A stretch of 64,000 bases of DNA from Sphingobacteriaceae bacterium (lineage in GTDB: Bacteria > Bacteroidota > Bacteroidia > Sphingobacteriales > Sphingobacteriaceae): positions 310,001 through 374,000 of the forward strand of contig JAGIAD010000029.1 in assembly GCA_017745075.1 (NCBI GenBank). The letters run 5' to 3'. A program made the translations under genes and the position numbers. Positions 52,374-61,473 of the stretch are shown piece after piece (positions within the stretch are counted from its first letter, which is position 1; every line of letters starts with the position of its first letter). The notes under the pieces were generated by a model, which was not told where the DNA came from, made no database searches, and saw nothing but the letters and a program-made list of their open reading frames with translations.

Positions 52374-53537
52374 ATGAAAAAAGTATTATTCTTTATGCCC
52401 GATAACCCGTTAAAAAAAAATGCGGGGAATAGGACCAGGGCTTTAAGTATGTTGGATTACTTCAAATCGAGAAACTTCGAGATTGATTTCGTAAGCGAAT
52501 ACTACACCGGCCATTGGAACGAGGAAGATATCAAAGCATTTGAACAATCGGGTCTGGCTAATAATACTTATGTAATTAAAAAAAAGCCTTCAAAAAAAAA
52601 CATCCTGTTTTACCTTTTATTTTATAAGCTACCTAATTTTTTCTATCAGAACAAAGCCTGGTTTTTCCCGCTTAATTTTCCTGAACTGGTTACCTTAAGG
52701 TTTAAGCGGGCTTTCAAAAAAATCCTGAAAAGCAAGGATTACGATTATATTTTCATTAATTATGCCAGCTGGGCCTCTTTGGTTGAGAATAATTCACTTG
52801 CAAATAAATCAGTAAAAATAATCGATACACACGATTTTATAACTGCCCAGCTTCAAAGAAAAGTAGATATCGGCAGCGCTTTCAAAGAAGAGATCCGAAG
52901 GATTTCATTATTTGATATTGCATTGGCTATTTCTGTCGAAGAACAGTACATTTTTAGCCAGTTCTGTAAAAACAGAATTGTACTGGCCCCTATGATGCTA
53001 AATAGACCAGAAAACCATCATTCCACGGAAGAAAAACCGTTTGATCTCATCTATGTAGCATCCGATAATATACATAATCAAAAATCGGCCAATTGGTTTT
53101 TTAACAAAGTGTACCCACTATTACCTGGCAATATACAGATATGCATTATCGGACAGATCAATGAACATCTCTCGATAAAGGCTCCCAATATTATTGCTGT
53201 AAACTTTGCTGAAGACTTATCAGCCTATTACCAAAATGCTAAAGTTGCACTTTGCCCTATGCTAACCGGAACGGGAACTAAAATAAAGGTAGTGGAAGCG
53301 CTATCTTACGGCCTGCCAGTGGTATGTAATACGAGGGGCATTGATGGCCTGAGGGATAAAACCAACAATGGCTGTTTGGTAAGCGACGATGCTGTTGAGT
53401 TTAAGAATAACATTATGCAACTGCTAACAGATGCGTCTGTATATCAAAAACAGGCCGAAAATGCATTGGCTACATTTAACATCAGTTACGAGAAGGAAAT
53501 TTGTTATAAAAATCTTGATAAACTATTTCAGAAATGA
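52374..53537 (+). CDS. GT4-like glycosyltransferase
   Basis: A 387-residue GT-B glycosyltransferase. N-terminal lobe: VLFFMPDNPLKKNAGNRTRA then LSMLDYFKSRNFEIDFVSE, and later IIDTHDFITAQ. The C-terminal lobe has FAEDLSAYYQNAKVALCPML then TGTGTKIKVVEALSYGLPVV with CNTRGIDGL, the usual GT4 donor-site wording. It starts six bases after the ABC exporter stop and ends with a four-base ATGA overlap with the next glycosyltransferase, so the three are translated in series. Sugar specificity unknown. Confidence 0.88.
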   Translation: MKKVLFFMPDNPLKKNAGNRTRALSMLDYFKSRNFEIDFVSEYYTGHWNEEDIKAFEQSGLANNTYVIKKKPSKKNILFYLLFYKLPNFFYQNKAWFFPLNFPELVTLRFKRAFKKILKSKDYDYIFINYASWASLVENNSLANKSVKIIDTHDFITAQLQRKVDIGSAFKEEIRRISLFDIALAISVEEQYIFSQFCKNRIVLAPMMLNRPENHHSTEEKPFDLIYVASDNIHNQKSANWFFNKVYPLLPGNIQICIIGQINEHLSIKAPNIIAVNFAEDLSAYYQNAKVALCPMLTGTGTKIKVVEALSYGLPVVCNTRGIDGLRDKTNNGCLVSDDAVEFKNNIMQLLTDASVYQKQAENALATFNISYEKEICYKNLDKLFQK

Positions 53538-54484
53538 CCGTATTTTTTACTGTAGTCACTACAAATTATCTACCTTTCGCCGTATCATTATTAGATTCAG
53601 CTAAACATTTTCATCCGGAATTTGAGTTTTACATCTGCCTTGCAGATTACCTAACCAATGAAGAAATTGCATCAAATGATCTGATGCAAAAATATCCAAT
53701 TATCCAGCTCCATGAACTAGGTGTTGAGGAATTTGACTTCATTACTCAAAATTACAATCCAATGCAGTTAGCGAACTGCTCAAAAGTATTATTTGCAAAA
53801 TATTTCCTTGATCAGAAACAAATCGATCAGGTTATTTTTTGCGATTCGGATACTTACTTTTTCGGGAAACTGCCATCCAGCACAACTAATGAAGGAGAGA
53901 TTGTTCTCAGTCCACATTTTACACATCCACCAAATGTTGATATGAAGCGGCAAGAGCTGGAAGTATTAAATGCTGGACTATATAATGGTGGTTTTTTTAA
54001 ACTGAAAAAATCCCCTGAAACCGACAATTACATTACCTGGTTAAGAGACCGATCGGTTAAGGAGTGTATATATGATTTTAAAAGAGGGTTTTATGGTGAA
54101 CAATTATGGTTAAACCTCGTTCCCTTATATTTTAAAAATGTATTTGTAGAAAGCAATATGGGAATAAACGTTGCCTATTGGAATCTGCACGAGCGAAATA
54201 TCTCATGGCGTGATGGAACATTTTTCGTTAATGATAATATACCACTTTGTTTCTTTCATTATAGCGGATGGGATTATAACAATCCATCAGAAATTTCTAA
54301 ATGGGCCCTGTTTACATCTAAAATGCGCCCAGACATTAAACCATTACTACTAAAATATCATGTGGCGCTTCAAGCCAATGAATACGAACACTATATTAAC
54401 AGGATCAACTATTATACAAGTAAAAACAACTTAAATAAAAAATCTTTTTTTAGCACCTTAAAAAATAAGTATTTTAAACGCTAA
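53534..54484 (+). CDS. GT-A fold glycosyltransferase (GT8-like)
   Basis: A 316-residue protein. The first lines match nucleotide-diphospho-sugar transferases: TVFFTVVTTNYLPFAVSLLD, HPEFEFYICLAD. The metal-binding DxD motif is QVIFCDSDTYFFGKLPS near residue 103. A second conserved region, EVLNAGLYNGGFFKLKKSPE near 150, and NMGINVAYWNLHERNISW with FFHYSGWDYNNP support the family. It overlaps the previous gene by four bases. Donor sugar unknown; the retaining GT8-like assignment is tentative. Confidence 0.82.
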   Translation: MTVFFTVVTTNYLPFAVSLLDSAKHFHPEFEFYICLADYLTNEEIASNDLMQKYPIIQLHELGVEEFDFITQNYNPMQLANCSKVLFAKYFLDQKQIDQVIFCDSDTYFFGKLPSSTTNEGEIVLSPHFTHPPNVDMKRQELEVLNAGLYNGGFFKLKKSPETDNYITWLRDRSVKECIYDFKRGFYGEQLWLNLVPLYFKNVFVESNMGINVAYWNLHERNISWRDGTFFVNDNIPLCFFHYSGWDYNNPSEISKWALFTSKMRPDIKPLLLKYHVALQANEYEHYINRINYYTSKNNLNKKSFFSTLKNKYFKR

Positions 54485-54517
54485 GTGATTTAATTACACA
54501 GTCTTTGGATCATATTT

Positions 54518-55627
54518 TTAATTCATTTCATCTAAAATATTCTCTAAAACTGCAACTTGCTTTTTTACTTCGTAGCCAAGCGCCTGTTTTTTAATTTCTT
54601 CTTTATCGAAGGCTGAAAAATCACTTTCAATCTCCTTCATTGCATTAGCTAAATCCTCAATTCTCCAAGAATTAACAACTCTACCAGTATGCGGCTGTAC
54701 AAATTCACTAATCCCTCCCGAGTTAAATCCTACAATAGGTTTACCTAACGTAGCTGCCTCTAGCATTACCAATGGGAAAGAATCTTCTCTTGATAGCAGT
54801 AAGAAGGCATCGGCTGAGTTAAGATAATTATAATATTCCTGCCTTTGAACACCTAAGAACTTAACTCTATCGGGGAAATTAGTTTGTAAAGCTTTCTCTG
54901 TATAGTAATATAAGCCAGTATGTTCATCCCCTCCAATCCAAATAAACTTAAAATTTTGAGGGACTACTTTAAGCAAAGCAACTAAAAAATCAATCCCTTT
55001 TATTAGAGATGTTTTCCCTGAAATCGCCCACACAAAATCATTGTTACGAAAACCAGTAGCTGCTTTTACCTCTGGAGCTAATTTTGTATAAGTTATTTTA
55101 TCAGTATCAACAAAACCATATAATAGTTTCACGTCCGTTCTCCCCATATCCCTTATCTTATTACATACAGCTTCAGAACAGCCAATAAGAATTGATGAAT
55201 AGTTGATCATTCTTTTTAAATCATTATAGGTAATGAAATTATACGCAATTGTTAGTTCGTGTACATGGGTTATAATTTTAACCCCTAATTTTTGTGCGAT
55301 TTCATAAACCTCAGGAATTATAATGGTATTAACATACCAAAAATCAACATGATTCTTTTTATGAATTTGTTTTAACTGATATTCTAGTGGATTAACCTTA
55401 AGAGCTTTTAAAATTACTCTAAATGCCTTGTGAAATAAATTTTTACTCTTTTTGTATGGTAAAAAATATTTAATGTCTGTGGGTAAAACATCAATAAACT
55501 CTCCTCTTTCTTTACAGAATATTAAAGGGGTAAACTTATTTTTATTCAGATGATTTAAGGAATACCACAAAAGCATTTCTGAACCTCCTCTACCTAAATT
55601 TTGTGTTATAAATAATATTCTTTTCAT
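54518..55627 (-). CDS. GT4 family glycosyltransferase, opposite strand
   Basis: A 369-residue GT-B enzyme. It begins MKRILFITQNLGRGGSEMLL, the glycine-rich start of GT4 proteins; the donor lobe has NDFVWAISGKTSLIKGIDFL, FLGVQRQEYYNYLNSADAFL and LLSREDSFPLVMLEAATLGK, followed by GFNSGGISEFV. The open frame extends to a TTG at 55660, but the ATG at 55627 is where relatives begin. It is convergent to the upstream glycosyltransferases and divergent from the fucosyltransferase gene. The coding sequence is noticeably AT-rich compared with the housekeeping genes, hinting at transfer. Confidence 0.88.
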   Translation of the reverse strand: MKRILFITQNLGRGGSEMLLWYSLNHLNKNKFTPLIFCKERGEFIDVLPTDIKYFLPYKKSKNLFHKAFRVILKALKVNPLEYQLKQIHKKNHVDFWYVNTIIIPEVYEIAQKLGVKIITHVHELTIAYNFITYNDLKRMINYSSILIGCSEAVCNKIRDMGRTDVKLLYGFVDTDKITYTKLAPEVKAATGFRNNDFVWAISGKTSLIKGIDFLVALLKVVPQNFKFIWIGGDEHTGLYYYTEKALQTNFPDRVKFLGVQRQEYYNYLNSADAFLLLSREDSFPLVMLEAATLGKPIVGFNSGGISEFVQPHTGRVVNSWRIEDLANAMKEIESDFSAFDKEEIKKQALGYEVKKQVAVLENILDEMN

Positions 55628-55833
55628 CAAAAAATAATCAATTGAATAAAAATAAATCAACTAATTTGTATAGTTCTACTCAGGACGCAAAATAAAGAAT
55701 AAATAATTTAAAAATTTTATTTCGCCCTATTTAGATTATTTTATTTCGCTTTCGTGGTATCTTCGCAACTTAATAAATTCATCTTTCGGAGTAAAAAATG
55801 GTAATTTTATTCAAAAACGACTAATACTTATTA

Positions 55834-56688
55834 ATGAAAATTATAAAATTATTGGGTGGTTTAGGTAATCAAATGTTTCAATATGCTTTCTACAGATCGT
55901 TACAAAATAACGGTCTAAAAGTTTATGCAGATTTATCTGATTTTGAAGGATATCCGCTACATAATGGCTACGAACTGGAAAGGATTTTTAATCTAAGTAT
56001 GAAAACTCCTAGCAAATTTATTTTGAATCTGTTCAGGCCCAATCAATCAAAATGGATCTTTAGAAAACTGAAAAGAATTTTAAATTTAAAACACACATAC
56101 AGGGCAGAGGAAAATGAATTTACTTTTGATGCATCTTTTTTAAACAATGCCAATAATTATTATTCTGGGTATTGGCAAAATGAAGGTTATTTCCTGAATA
56201 TAGCAGACAAAATAAGGGACGATTTCAAATTTCCAGAAATTAAGGGAGTAGAAAATCAAACCGTAATACAACAGATCATAAATAATGAAAGTGTAGCAAT
56301 CCATGTAAGAAGAGGAGATTATTTAAAGGACCCACTACTTGGTAACATTTGCAATTTAGATTATTATGAGCGGGCAATATTGAGCATAAACTCAAAAATT
56401 AAAAATGTCCAATTCTTTGTCTTTTCTGATGATATAACTTGGTGCAAACAAAATCTAAAATTAAAAAATGCCACCTATATCGATTGGAATGAAAAAAACA
56501 ATAGCTATATCGACATGCAATTAATGAGCAACTGCAAACACAATATTATTGCAAATAGCAGCTTTAGCTGGTGGGGGGCATGGCTAAATAGTAATACCAG
56601 CAAGATGGTTATTGCACCAAAAAAATGGACAAACAACCGCTCTGTTGATGATACCGATATTTGCCCGAAAACCTGGATTAAGCTATGA
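55834..56688 (+). CDS. Alpha-1,2-fucosyltransferase (GT11)
   Basis: A 284-residue GT11 enzyme that moves fucose from GDP-fucose to the 2-position of a sugar, as in O-antigen or host-like H structures. Start motif: IIKLLGGLGNQMFQYAFYRS; the donor-binding motif is VAIHVRRGDYLKDP near residue 152; later FSDDITWCKQ and IANSSFSWWGAWLN near 238 are all classical GT11. It acts on the cytoplasmic side. GDP-fucose synthesis genes are not in the window. The next glycosyltransferase begins inside the stop (ATGA overlap). Confidence 0.92.
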   Translation: MKIIKLLGGLGNQMFQYAFYRSLQNNGLKVYADLSDFEGYPLHNGYELERIFNLSMKTPSKFILNLFRPNQSKWIFRKLKRILNLKHTYRAEENEFTFDASFLNNANNYYSGYWQNEGYFLNIADKIRDDFKFPEIKGVENQTVIQQIINNESVAIHVRRGDYLKDPLLGNICNLDYYERAILSINSKIKNVQFFVFSDDITWCKQNLKLKNATYIDWNEKNNSYIDMQLMSNCKHNIIANSSFSWWGAWLNSNTSKMVIAPKKWTNNRSVDDTDICPKTWIKL

Positions 56689-57692
56689 AAAACCCTAAGA
56701 TAACAGCTTTTATGGCTGCATATAATGTTTCAGACTACATAGCAGAATCGATATCAAGTATTTTAGACCAAACATTTAAAGATTTCGAATTTATTATTAT
56801 CGACGATGGATCAACAGATGATACGGCTTTAGTTGTTAAAAAATTTAACGATAGCCGGATCCACTTTATTCAAAATGACGGCAATAAAGGAATACCTTTT
56901 ACAAGAAACAGGTTACTGGATTTAGCCCAAGGTGAATACATTGCCGTTTTAGATAGTGATGACATTGCTTATCCCGACAGGTTTCAGTTACAGTTGAATT
57001 TTTTTTCTTCACATCCCGAAGCTGCATTATGCGGAGGGCATGGCAAAATCATTAACAAAAATGGAATCGAGATTGATAAAAAAATAATTGTACCAACCGA
57101 TGATTTGGTAAATATGTGCATGTTATTTGGCAATCCTTTCATAAATTCCAGTACGATGTTTAAAACTGAAATCTTTAGAGAATTTAATGGCTATAGAAAT
57201 TTTTCATTAGCTGAAGATTTTGACCTTTTTGTAAGGATTTCTGAAAAATATAAAGTTGCAAATATTGACGCCTTTTTGGTTAAGTATAGAATACACGGCG
57301 AAAATATAACCATAAGAAGATCGAAAGATCAAGAAAAGCATGAATTGGACATTCTTGAAAACATGCAGAAAAACTTAGGTATTTCGTTTAACACAAACAC
57401 CTTAAACCTACATAAAGAGTTATTTACGAATAATTTAAGTGATACGCACTTCCCTGGATATTTTGAACTATTGGTAGCGATGAAAACTGCAAATATGAAA
57501 TCTAAAAGATTCGATGTAGCTAAAATGAACCAATTTTTATTTAATAAATGGTATGAAATACTATTATCAAAAAGATCAAACATTAAGGCGTTAAGCTGGT
57601 ATTTCAAAAAAGAACTATACTGTTGGGAGTATTCTACTTTCAAACAGTTCCGAAAAATGTTTAAAAGTAGTTTTAGAGGATTGATCAATTAA
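56685..57692 (+). CDS. GT2 family glycosyltransferase
   Basis: A 335-residue inverting GT-A enzyme. Motifs: ITAFMAAYNVSDYIAESISS, FIIIDDGSTDDTALVV near residue 35, and the DxD motif AVLDSDDIAYPDRFQLQLNF near 92; FNGYRNFSLAEDFDLFVRIS supplies the acceptor-site ED. The C-terminal 120 residues have no known domain. It overlaps the fucosyltransferase by four bases, so the two are translated together. Its 3' end overlaps the opposing acyltransferase gene by four bases. Confidence 0.9.
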   Translation: MKNPKITAFMAAYNVSDYIAESISSILDQTFKDFEFIIIDDGSTDDTALVVKKFNDSRIHFIQNDGNKGIPFTRNRLLDLAQGEYIAVLDSDDIAYPDRFQLQLNFFSSHPEAALCGGHGKIINKNGIEIDKKIIVPTDDLVNMCMLFGNPFINSSTMFKTEIFREFNGYRNFSLAEDFDLFVRISEKYKVANIDAFLVKYRIHGENITIRRSKDQEKHELDILENMQKNLGISFNTNTLNLHKELFTNNLSDTHFPGYFELLVAMKTANMKSKRFDVAKMNQFLFNKWYEILLSKRSNIKALSWYFKKELYCWEYSTFKQFRKMFKSSFRGLIN

Positions 57693-58780
57693 TTCCCTAC
57701 CATCCACTTCATTTTTGTTTTGCCGATAGCTTTAGTCAAGAAAAAACTTATGCTATAAACAACTAAAAATCTAAACAACAGTATTCCGATATTTTGCCAC
57801 ACGCTAAACTCAAGAAAGTTCAACTTTAAGGGTTGGAAAATTAAGGGGAGTCCTCTGCCAATGATAACCACATGGATCAGGTAGATACCGAATGTGGTTT
57901 CCCGAGGTCGTAAATTTCGCTGGAGCCAGTTTAAACTACCTACTTTTAACAATAATGCAAACATGATTAAAGAGTATATAATATTACTTAAGCGTAAGGT
58001 ATTGTATGCATCTTCTATACCAATGCTATTAAGATATGTAGATTCTCCAACGGCAATACAAAAGGTAACAACTGCTAAGAGTATTATTTTAAACCACGAA
58101 GTAGCCTTAATTATCGCCATTACCTTATCATAGTACTCATTAAAATAAACACCCAGCCATAAATAAAATACAAATCCAAAAATTGCGGTAGTATGGGTTG
58201 TGGCAATCCACCCTTCATAGATATTTAAGCTATAAAATAACGAAAACAAAGCTAAAACTACACCAAACCAAACATTATATAAGTATTTTTTAAAGAGTAA
58301 TAAAACCGCAATACAGATTAGAAAATTAAGAATGAACCAATACGGACTAATGAGTACAAGCTGTGTAAAGGTTTCATAAAGATATAGGAAAAAATTACTC
58401 CCTACCAGGCCCATAGCGCTTCCTCTGCTGTGAGCAATGAAACGATCCAAAATCCCTAACATAATTAAAATAAATATCCAAAATAACCATGGCCCGATGG
58501 TTTTTTTAAATCTGTTTTTCAAATATTGAAAAGGTGTATATTCATCAAACTTATGGTTAATTAAAAAACCACCAATTAGAAAAAAAGCTATTGTACTAAA
58601 TTTAAAAGATTGTATAACACAGCTTTCAATAATGTTTTCGAACTGCCTGCTATACTGGTTTGGAGGAACAACCCCACAATGCTCAATAACAATCCCAATC
58701 ATAGATATGCATCTAATTGAATCGACAAAAGAAAAATTCTTCGTTTTAGGTTTTGTTACTTTTATTGGTTCGGCGTTCAT
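57689..58780 (-). CDS. Acyltransferase family 3 membrane protein (OafA-like)
   Basis: A 363-residue protein with about ten membrane helices. Family-3 acyltransferases add acetyl or similar groups to surface sugars. The start motif is FVDSIRCISMIGIVIEHCG, where the His is the catalytic candidate, and FKKTIGPWLFWIFILIM with YWFILNFLICIAVLLLF carry the second conserved region. It lies at the end of the glycosyltransferase group on the opposite strand and probably decorates the same glycan; this is inference from position. ATG start at 58780. AT-rich. Confidence 0.86.
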   Translation of the reverse strand: MNAEPIKVTKPKTKNFSFVDSIRCISMIGIVIEHCGVVPPNQYSRQFENIIESCVIQSFKFSTIAFFLIGGFLINHKFDEYTPFQYLKNRFKKTIGPWLFWIFILIMLGILDRFIAHSRGSAMGLVGSNFFLYLYETFTQLVLISPYWFILNFLICIAVLLLFKKYLYNVWFGVVLALFSLFYSLNIYEGWIATTHTTAIFGFVFYLWLGVYFNEYYDKVMAIIKATSWFKIILLAVVTFCIAVGESTYLNSIGIEDAYNTLRLSNIIYSLIMFALLLKVGSLNWLQRNLRPRETTFGIYLIHVVIIGRGLPLIFQPLKLNFLEFSVWQNIGILLFRFLVVYSISFFLTKAIGKTKMKWMVGN

Positions 58781-59006
58781 TGAATTCTTTTAAATAGTTT
58801 GCGAATATCCACAAAAAATGATCTTATATAAAAAATCAATTGTGTTTTAACATCTGTGTATAAAGAATATTACGCGTATATTAAATCATTATCAAACCGA
58901 CTAGATCGCGAAAACCTATTATAATCTTAAAGAAACTAATTAGGAGCTACTAAAAGATTCCGTTAAATAATTATCTTATCTTAGTTACTCTAATAATTAA
59001 ACTTTT

Positions 59007-59750
59007 GTGATTAAAAAAATAAGAAAAATATTTTCGCGGGAAAATTCCAATATTATAAAATTCAAAACAGAATTTAAGCAACTGCTTGATCTGGAAAAGC
59101 GTTCAACAAAACGTTTTTCTCTGGAGGAAGAAAATCTTTATCCATGTTTATCAGATAGTACAGCACAGACTGGCTTCGATAGGCACTATGTTTATCACCC
59201 TGCCTGGGCAACAAGAATAATCATAAACAATGCACCTGCCAAGCATATAGATATCTCGTCTACGCTACATTTCTGTTCTACACTTTCGGCAATTTTACCA
59301 GTTGAATTTTACGATTACCGACCAGCAAAATTAGAATTACCAAATTTGAAATCGTTGCCTGGCGATCTTATGAATTTACCTTTTGAATCTAATTCAATCG
59401 AATCCCTATCATGCATGCATACTGTAGAACATGTAGGCTTAGGTAGATATGGAGATCCTATGGATTATGATGGCGATATAAAAGCGATAAATGAACTAAA
59501 AAGGGTACTTGCTCCTAAAGGAACATTGTTATTTGTAGTACCTCTTGGATTTAAAGATACAATCTGTTTTAATGCCCATCGAATTTATTCCAAGGATCAG
59601 GTTTTGAAATTATTTTCAGATCTAGTGCTTAAAGAATTTACCTTGATACCAGAAGACGAAGCAGATGGCGGACTAGTTATTAATCCATCAGACGAATTAC
59701 TTAAAAAACAATTTTACGGTTGCGGGTGTTTTTGGTTTGTCAAGGAATAA
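59007..59750 (+). CDS. DUF268 family protein (methyltransferase-like)
   Basis: A 247-residue protein resembling DUF268 (caenorhabditis-type) proteins found in polysaccharide clusters. Recognisable parts: AWATRIIINNAPAKHIDIS near 68, then the class I methyltransferase-like SLSCMHTVEHVGLGRYGDP near 134, INELKRVLAPKGTLLFVVPL and YSKDQVLKLFSDLVL. The usual glycine-rich SAM-binding motif is replaced by HIDISSTLHF, so enzyme activity is uncertain. The start is a GTG at 59007; no ATG precedes the domain. A bidirectional terminator follows. It ends the glycan region. Confidence 0.78.
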   Translation: MIKKIRKIFSRENSNIIKFKTEFKQLLDLEKRSTKRFSLEEENLYPCLSDSTAQTGFDRHYVYHPAWATRIIINNAPAKHIDISSTLHFCSTLSAILPVEFYDYRPAKLELPNLKSLPGDLMNLPFESNSIESLSCMHTVEHVGLGRYGDPMDYDGDIKAINELKRVLAPKGTLLFVVPLGFKDTICFNAHRIYSKDQVLKLFSDLVLKEFTLIPEDEADGGLVINPSDELLKKQFYGCGCFWFVKE

Positions 59751-59761
59751 AAATTAGCTAT

Positions 59762-59797
59762 AAAAAAGGGCGCAAAAACTAATTTGAGCCCTTTTTT
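59762..59797. terminator. Bidirectional intrinsic terminator
   Basis: AAAAAAGGGC (59762-59771) pairs with GCCCTTTTTT (59788-59797). It separates the DUF268 gene from the opposing MACPF lipoprotein gene and suits both directions. Confidence 0.85.
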
Positions 59798-59815
59798 ATT
59801 ATATTTCAAAACGAA

Positions 59816-61318
59816 CTATAAAGGCACATTAAACACAGGTCCTTCGTTCACAAAAGTACCATTTCCAATTGTTGGTACATTACCTGTTCCCAAATAATGA
59901 TCGCTATCATTAGAATTATAAAACACATAAACCGGCCTTGTATTAGGTGTATTTTTAGGATAGGCATAAAAAGCTATCCCTTCATTTCTAAAGGTTCCGT
60001 TACCGATTGTAGGTGAGTTACCTAAACCGTAATAGTGATCTGCAGAATTAGAATTATAATATACATAAACAGGTACAGTTCCTTCAGCAGGCTGAGAAAA
60101 TGCATAAAAAACAATCCCTTCATTAATAAAATAGCCATTACCGATAGTTGGTTGATTACCTAAGCCAAAGTAGTGATCTTTACCTGTTGAACTATAATAA
60201 GCATACACTGGCACATCTCCTAATTCTTTAATCTGCCTAGCAGATATATATCTTTCAACGGCTTCTTTTACCTGCTGTTTTTTAATAGGATCTGTGATAA
60301 AATCATAAAGAAAAACAGCTCTTCCAACATCAATTAAAGTAGCATTTCCTGCATTAACGCTCTGCTGCCAACTTGCAAGATTTATTCCTTCAGTTGTCAT
60401 ACCATCTTTATCTATTGATATGTTTTGGCCTGAATTTGTTCCACCATAATATTTCCCAAAATAATCTTTTTCACGAGTTTCATTTATTATTTTCGTTATC
60501 TCCAAATTACTCTTATCAGGAGTAAGCTTAATACCTATTCCAAATGCACTAAGTGCTAGTCCTGTTTTAGCCTTTGTTTTTCTTTCTTCGTTAGTTTCAC
60601 CTAACACAACACCATGATAGTTGAATCTTATTGTTCCGCCTATACTAATGTCTAGCATTATATGAGTACCATATCTTTGAACCAAATAATCAGCGCTTTG
60701 TGTTGCTACATTATTTAAAAATTCAGGTGTTAAATATTGTGTCAATAACTCTATACTAACATCGCCTGTAAATCTTATTCTCCTCACCCGATGTTGGGCC
60801 TCGACACTTGCATACGAATACCTACTTGACAATGATTTAATATCTTGGCTAGTACTACTAATCTTTAAACTTGCAGAGAAGTTAAGATCTGGACTTACTC
60901 CTCCATTTGTATCTTTTTTAGTTCCTGCAATTTTAGCGTTACCTTCAGCATCAAATGATCTGGTATTGCTTACGTCTTTGAGATAATCATAAGCAGAATA
61001 TCCACTGTTTATAATTGTCGTACCAACTGTTGATTTATCCACGTCGATTTTAGCTGTGATTCTATCACGAAAGTCATTCTCAAATCTTTGCATGTCTAAA
61101 ATTGAAACATCAGATTTGCTGTCACTGCTTAGCAAATCACCAGTAACATCTAAGCCATAACCAAGAATATCCCATTTCTCATCTCCGGCAGATGCTAAAT
61201 TTTTATGGTTAGCTCCTAGTTTTTGTTCCTCTGTAATTTCATCTTTCTTGCAACTACTAAATGCCGCAGTAACCAGGCACAGCAGGCAAATAATTTTTAG
61301 TTTGTAATTGTTTTTCAT
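59816..61318 (-). CDS. MACPF domain lipoprotein with three C-terminal repeats
   Basis: A 500-residue exported lipoprotein: the lipobox AFSSC (Cys23) is followed by KKDE, a lysine/acidic start that in Bacteroidota can send lipoproteins to the cell surface. Residues about 45-360 form a membrane-attack-complex/perforin domain: it begins WDILGYGLDVTG and carries the signature YLVQRYGTHI (211-220, with YGTH at 216-219). The tail has three alike units of 46 residues (369-414, 415-460, 461-500), each with PVYxYYNSN, DHYYGLGN, PTIGNGTF and NEGIAFYAY. They resemble the DUF5648 type of short beta repeat. Secreted MACPF proteins of Bacteroidales (BSAPs) kill related bacteria; a like role here is inference. 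A -7 box lies at 61344-61351. Confidence 0.87.
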   Translation of the reverse strand: MKNNYKLKIICLLCLVTAAFSSCKKDEITEEQKLGANHKNLASAGDEKWDILGYGLDVTGDLLSSDSKSDVSILDMQRFENDFRDRITAKIDVDKSTVGTTIINSGYSAYDYLKDVSNTRSFDAEGNAKIAGTKKDTNGGVSPDLNFSASLKISSTSQDIKSLSSRYSYASVEAQHRVRRIRFTGDVSIELLTQYLTPEFLNNVATQSADYLVQRYGTHIMLDISIGGTIRFNYHGVVLGETNEERKTKAKTGLALSAFGIGIKLTPDKSNLEITKIINETREKDYFGKYYGGTNSGQNISIDKDGMTTEGINLASWQQSVNAGNATLIDVGRAVFLYDFITDPIKKQQVKEAVERYISARQIKELGDVPVYAYYSSTGKDHYFGLGNQPTIGNGYFINEGIVFYAFSQPAEGTVPVYVYYNSNSADHYYGLGNSPTIGNGTFRNEGIAFYAYPKNTPNTRPVYVFYNSNDSDHYLGTGNVPTIGNGTFVNEGPVFNVPL

Positions 61319-61343
61319 CAGTAATTATCTGTTATTTTTTTCA

Positions 61344-61351
61344 CAAAACTA
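61344..61351 (-). promoter_or_regulatory. -7 box of the MACPF gene
   Basis: TAGTTTTG on the minus strand, a perfect TAnnTTTG match, 25 bases before the ATG at 61318. No clear -33 box. It suggests the MACPF gene is transcribed separately from the S41 peptidase gene. Confidence 0.45.
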
Positions 61352-61473
61352 CCGACAAGGAAAATTGATTATGATAAGGCAGGGTTATCAATATTAATAA
61401 TTAATAAGAAAGCATAATAGAATTAAACAGCTAAATTGACAAAATATAGAATACAATGTTAAAATTAAAAAAC

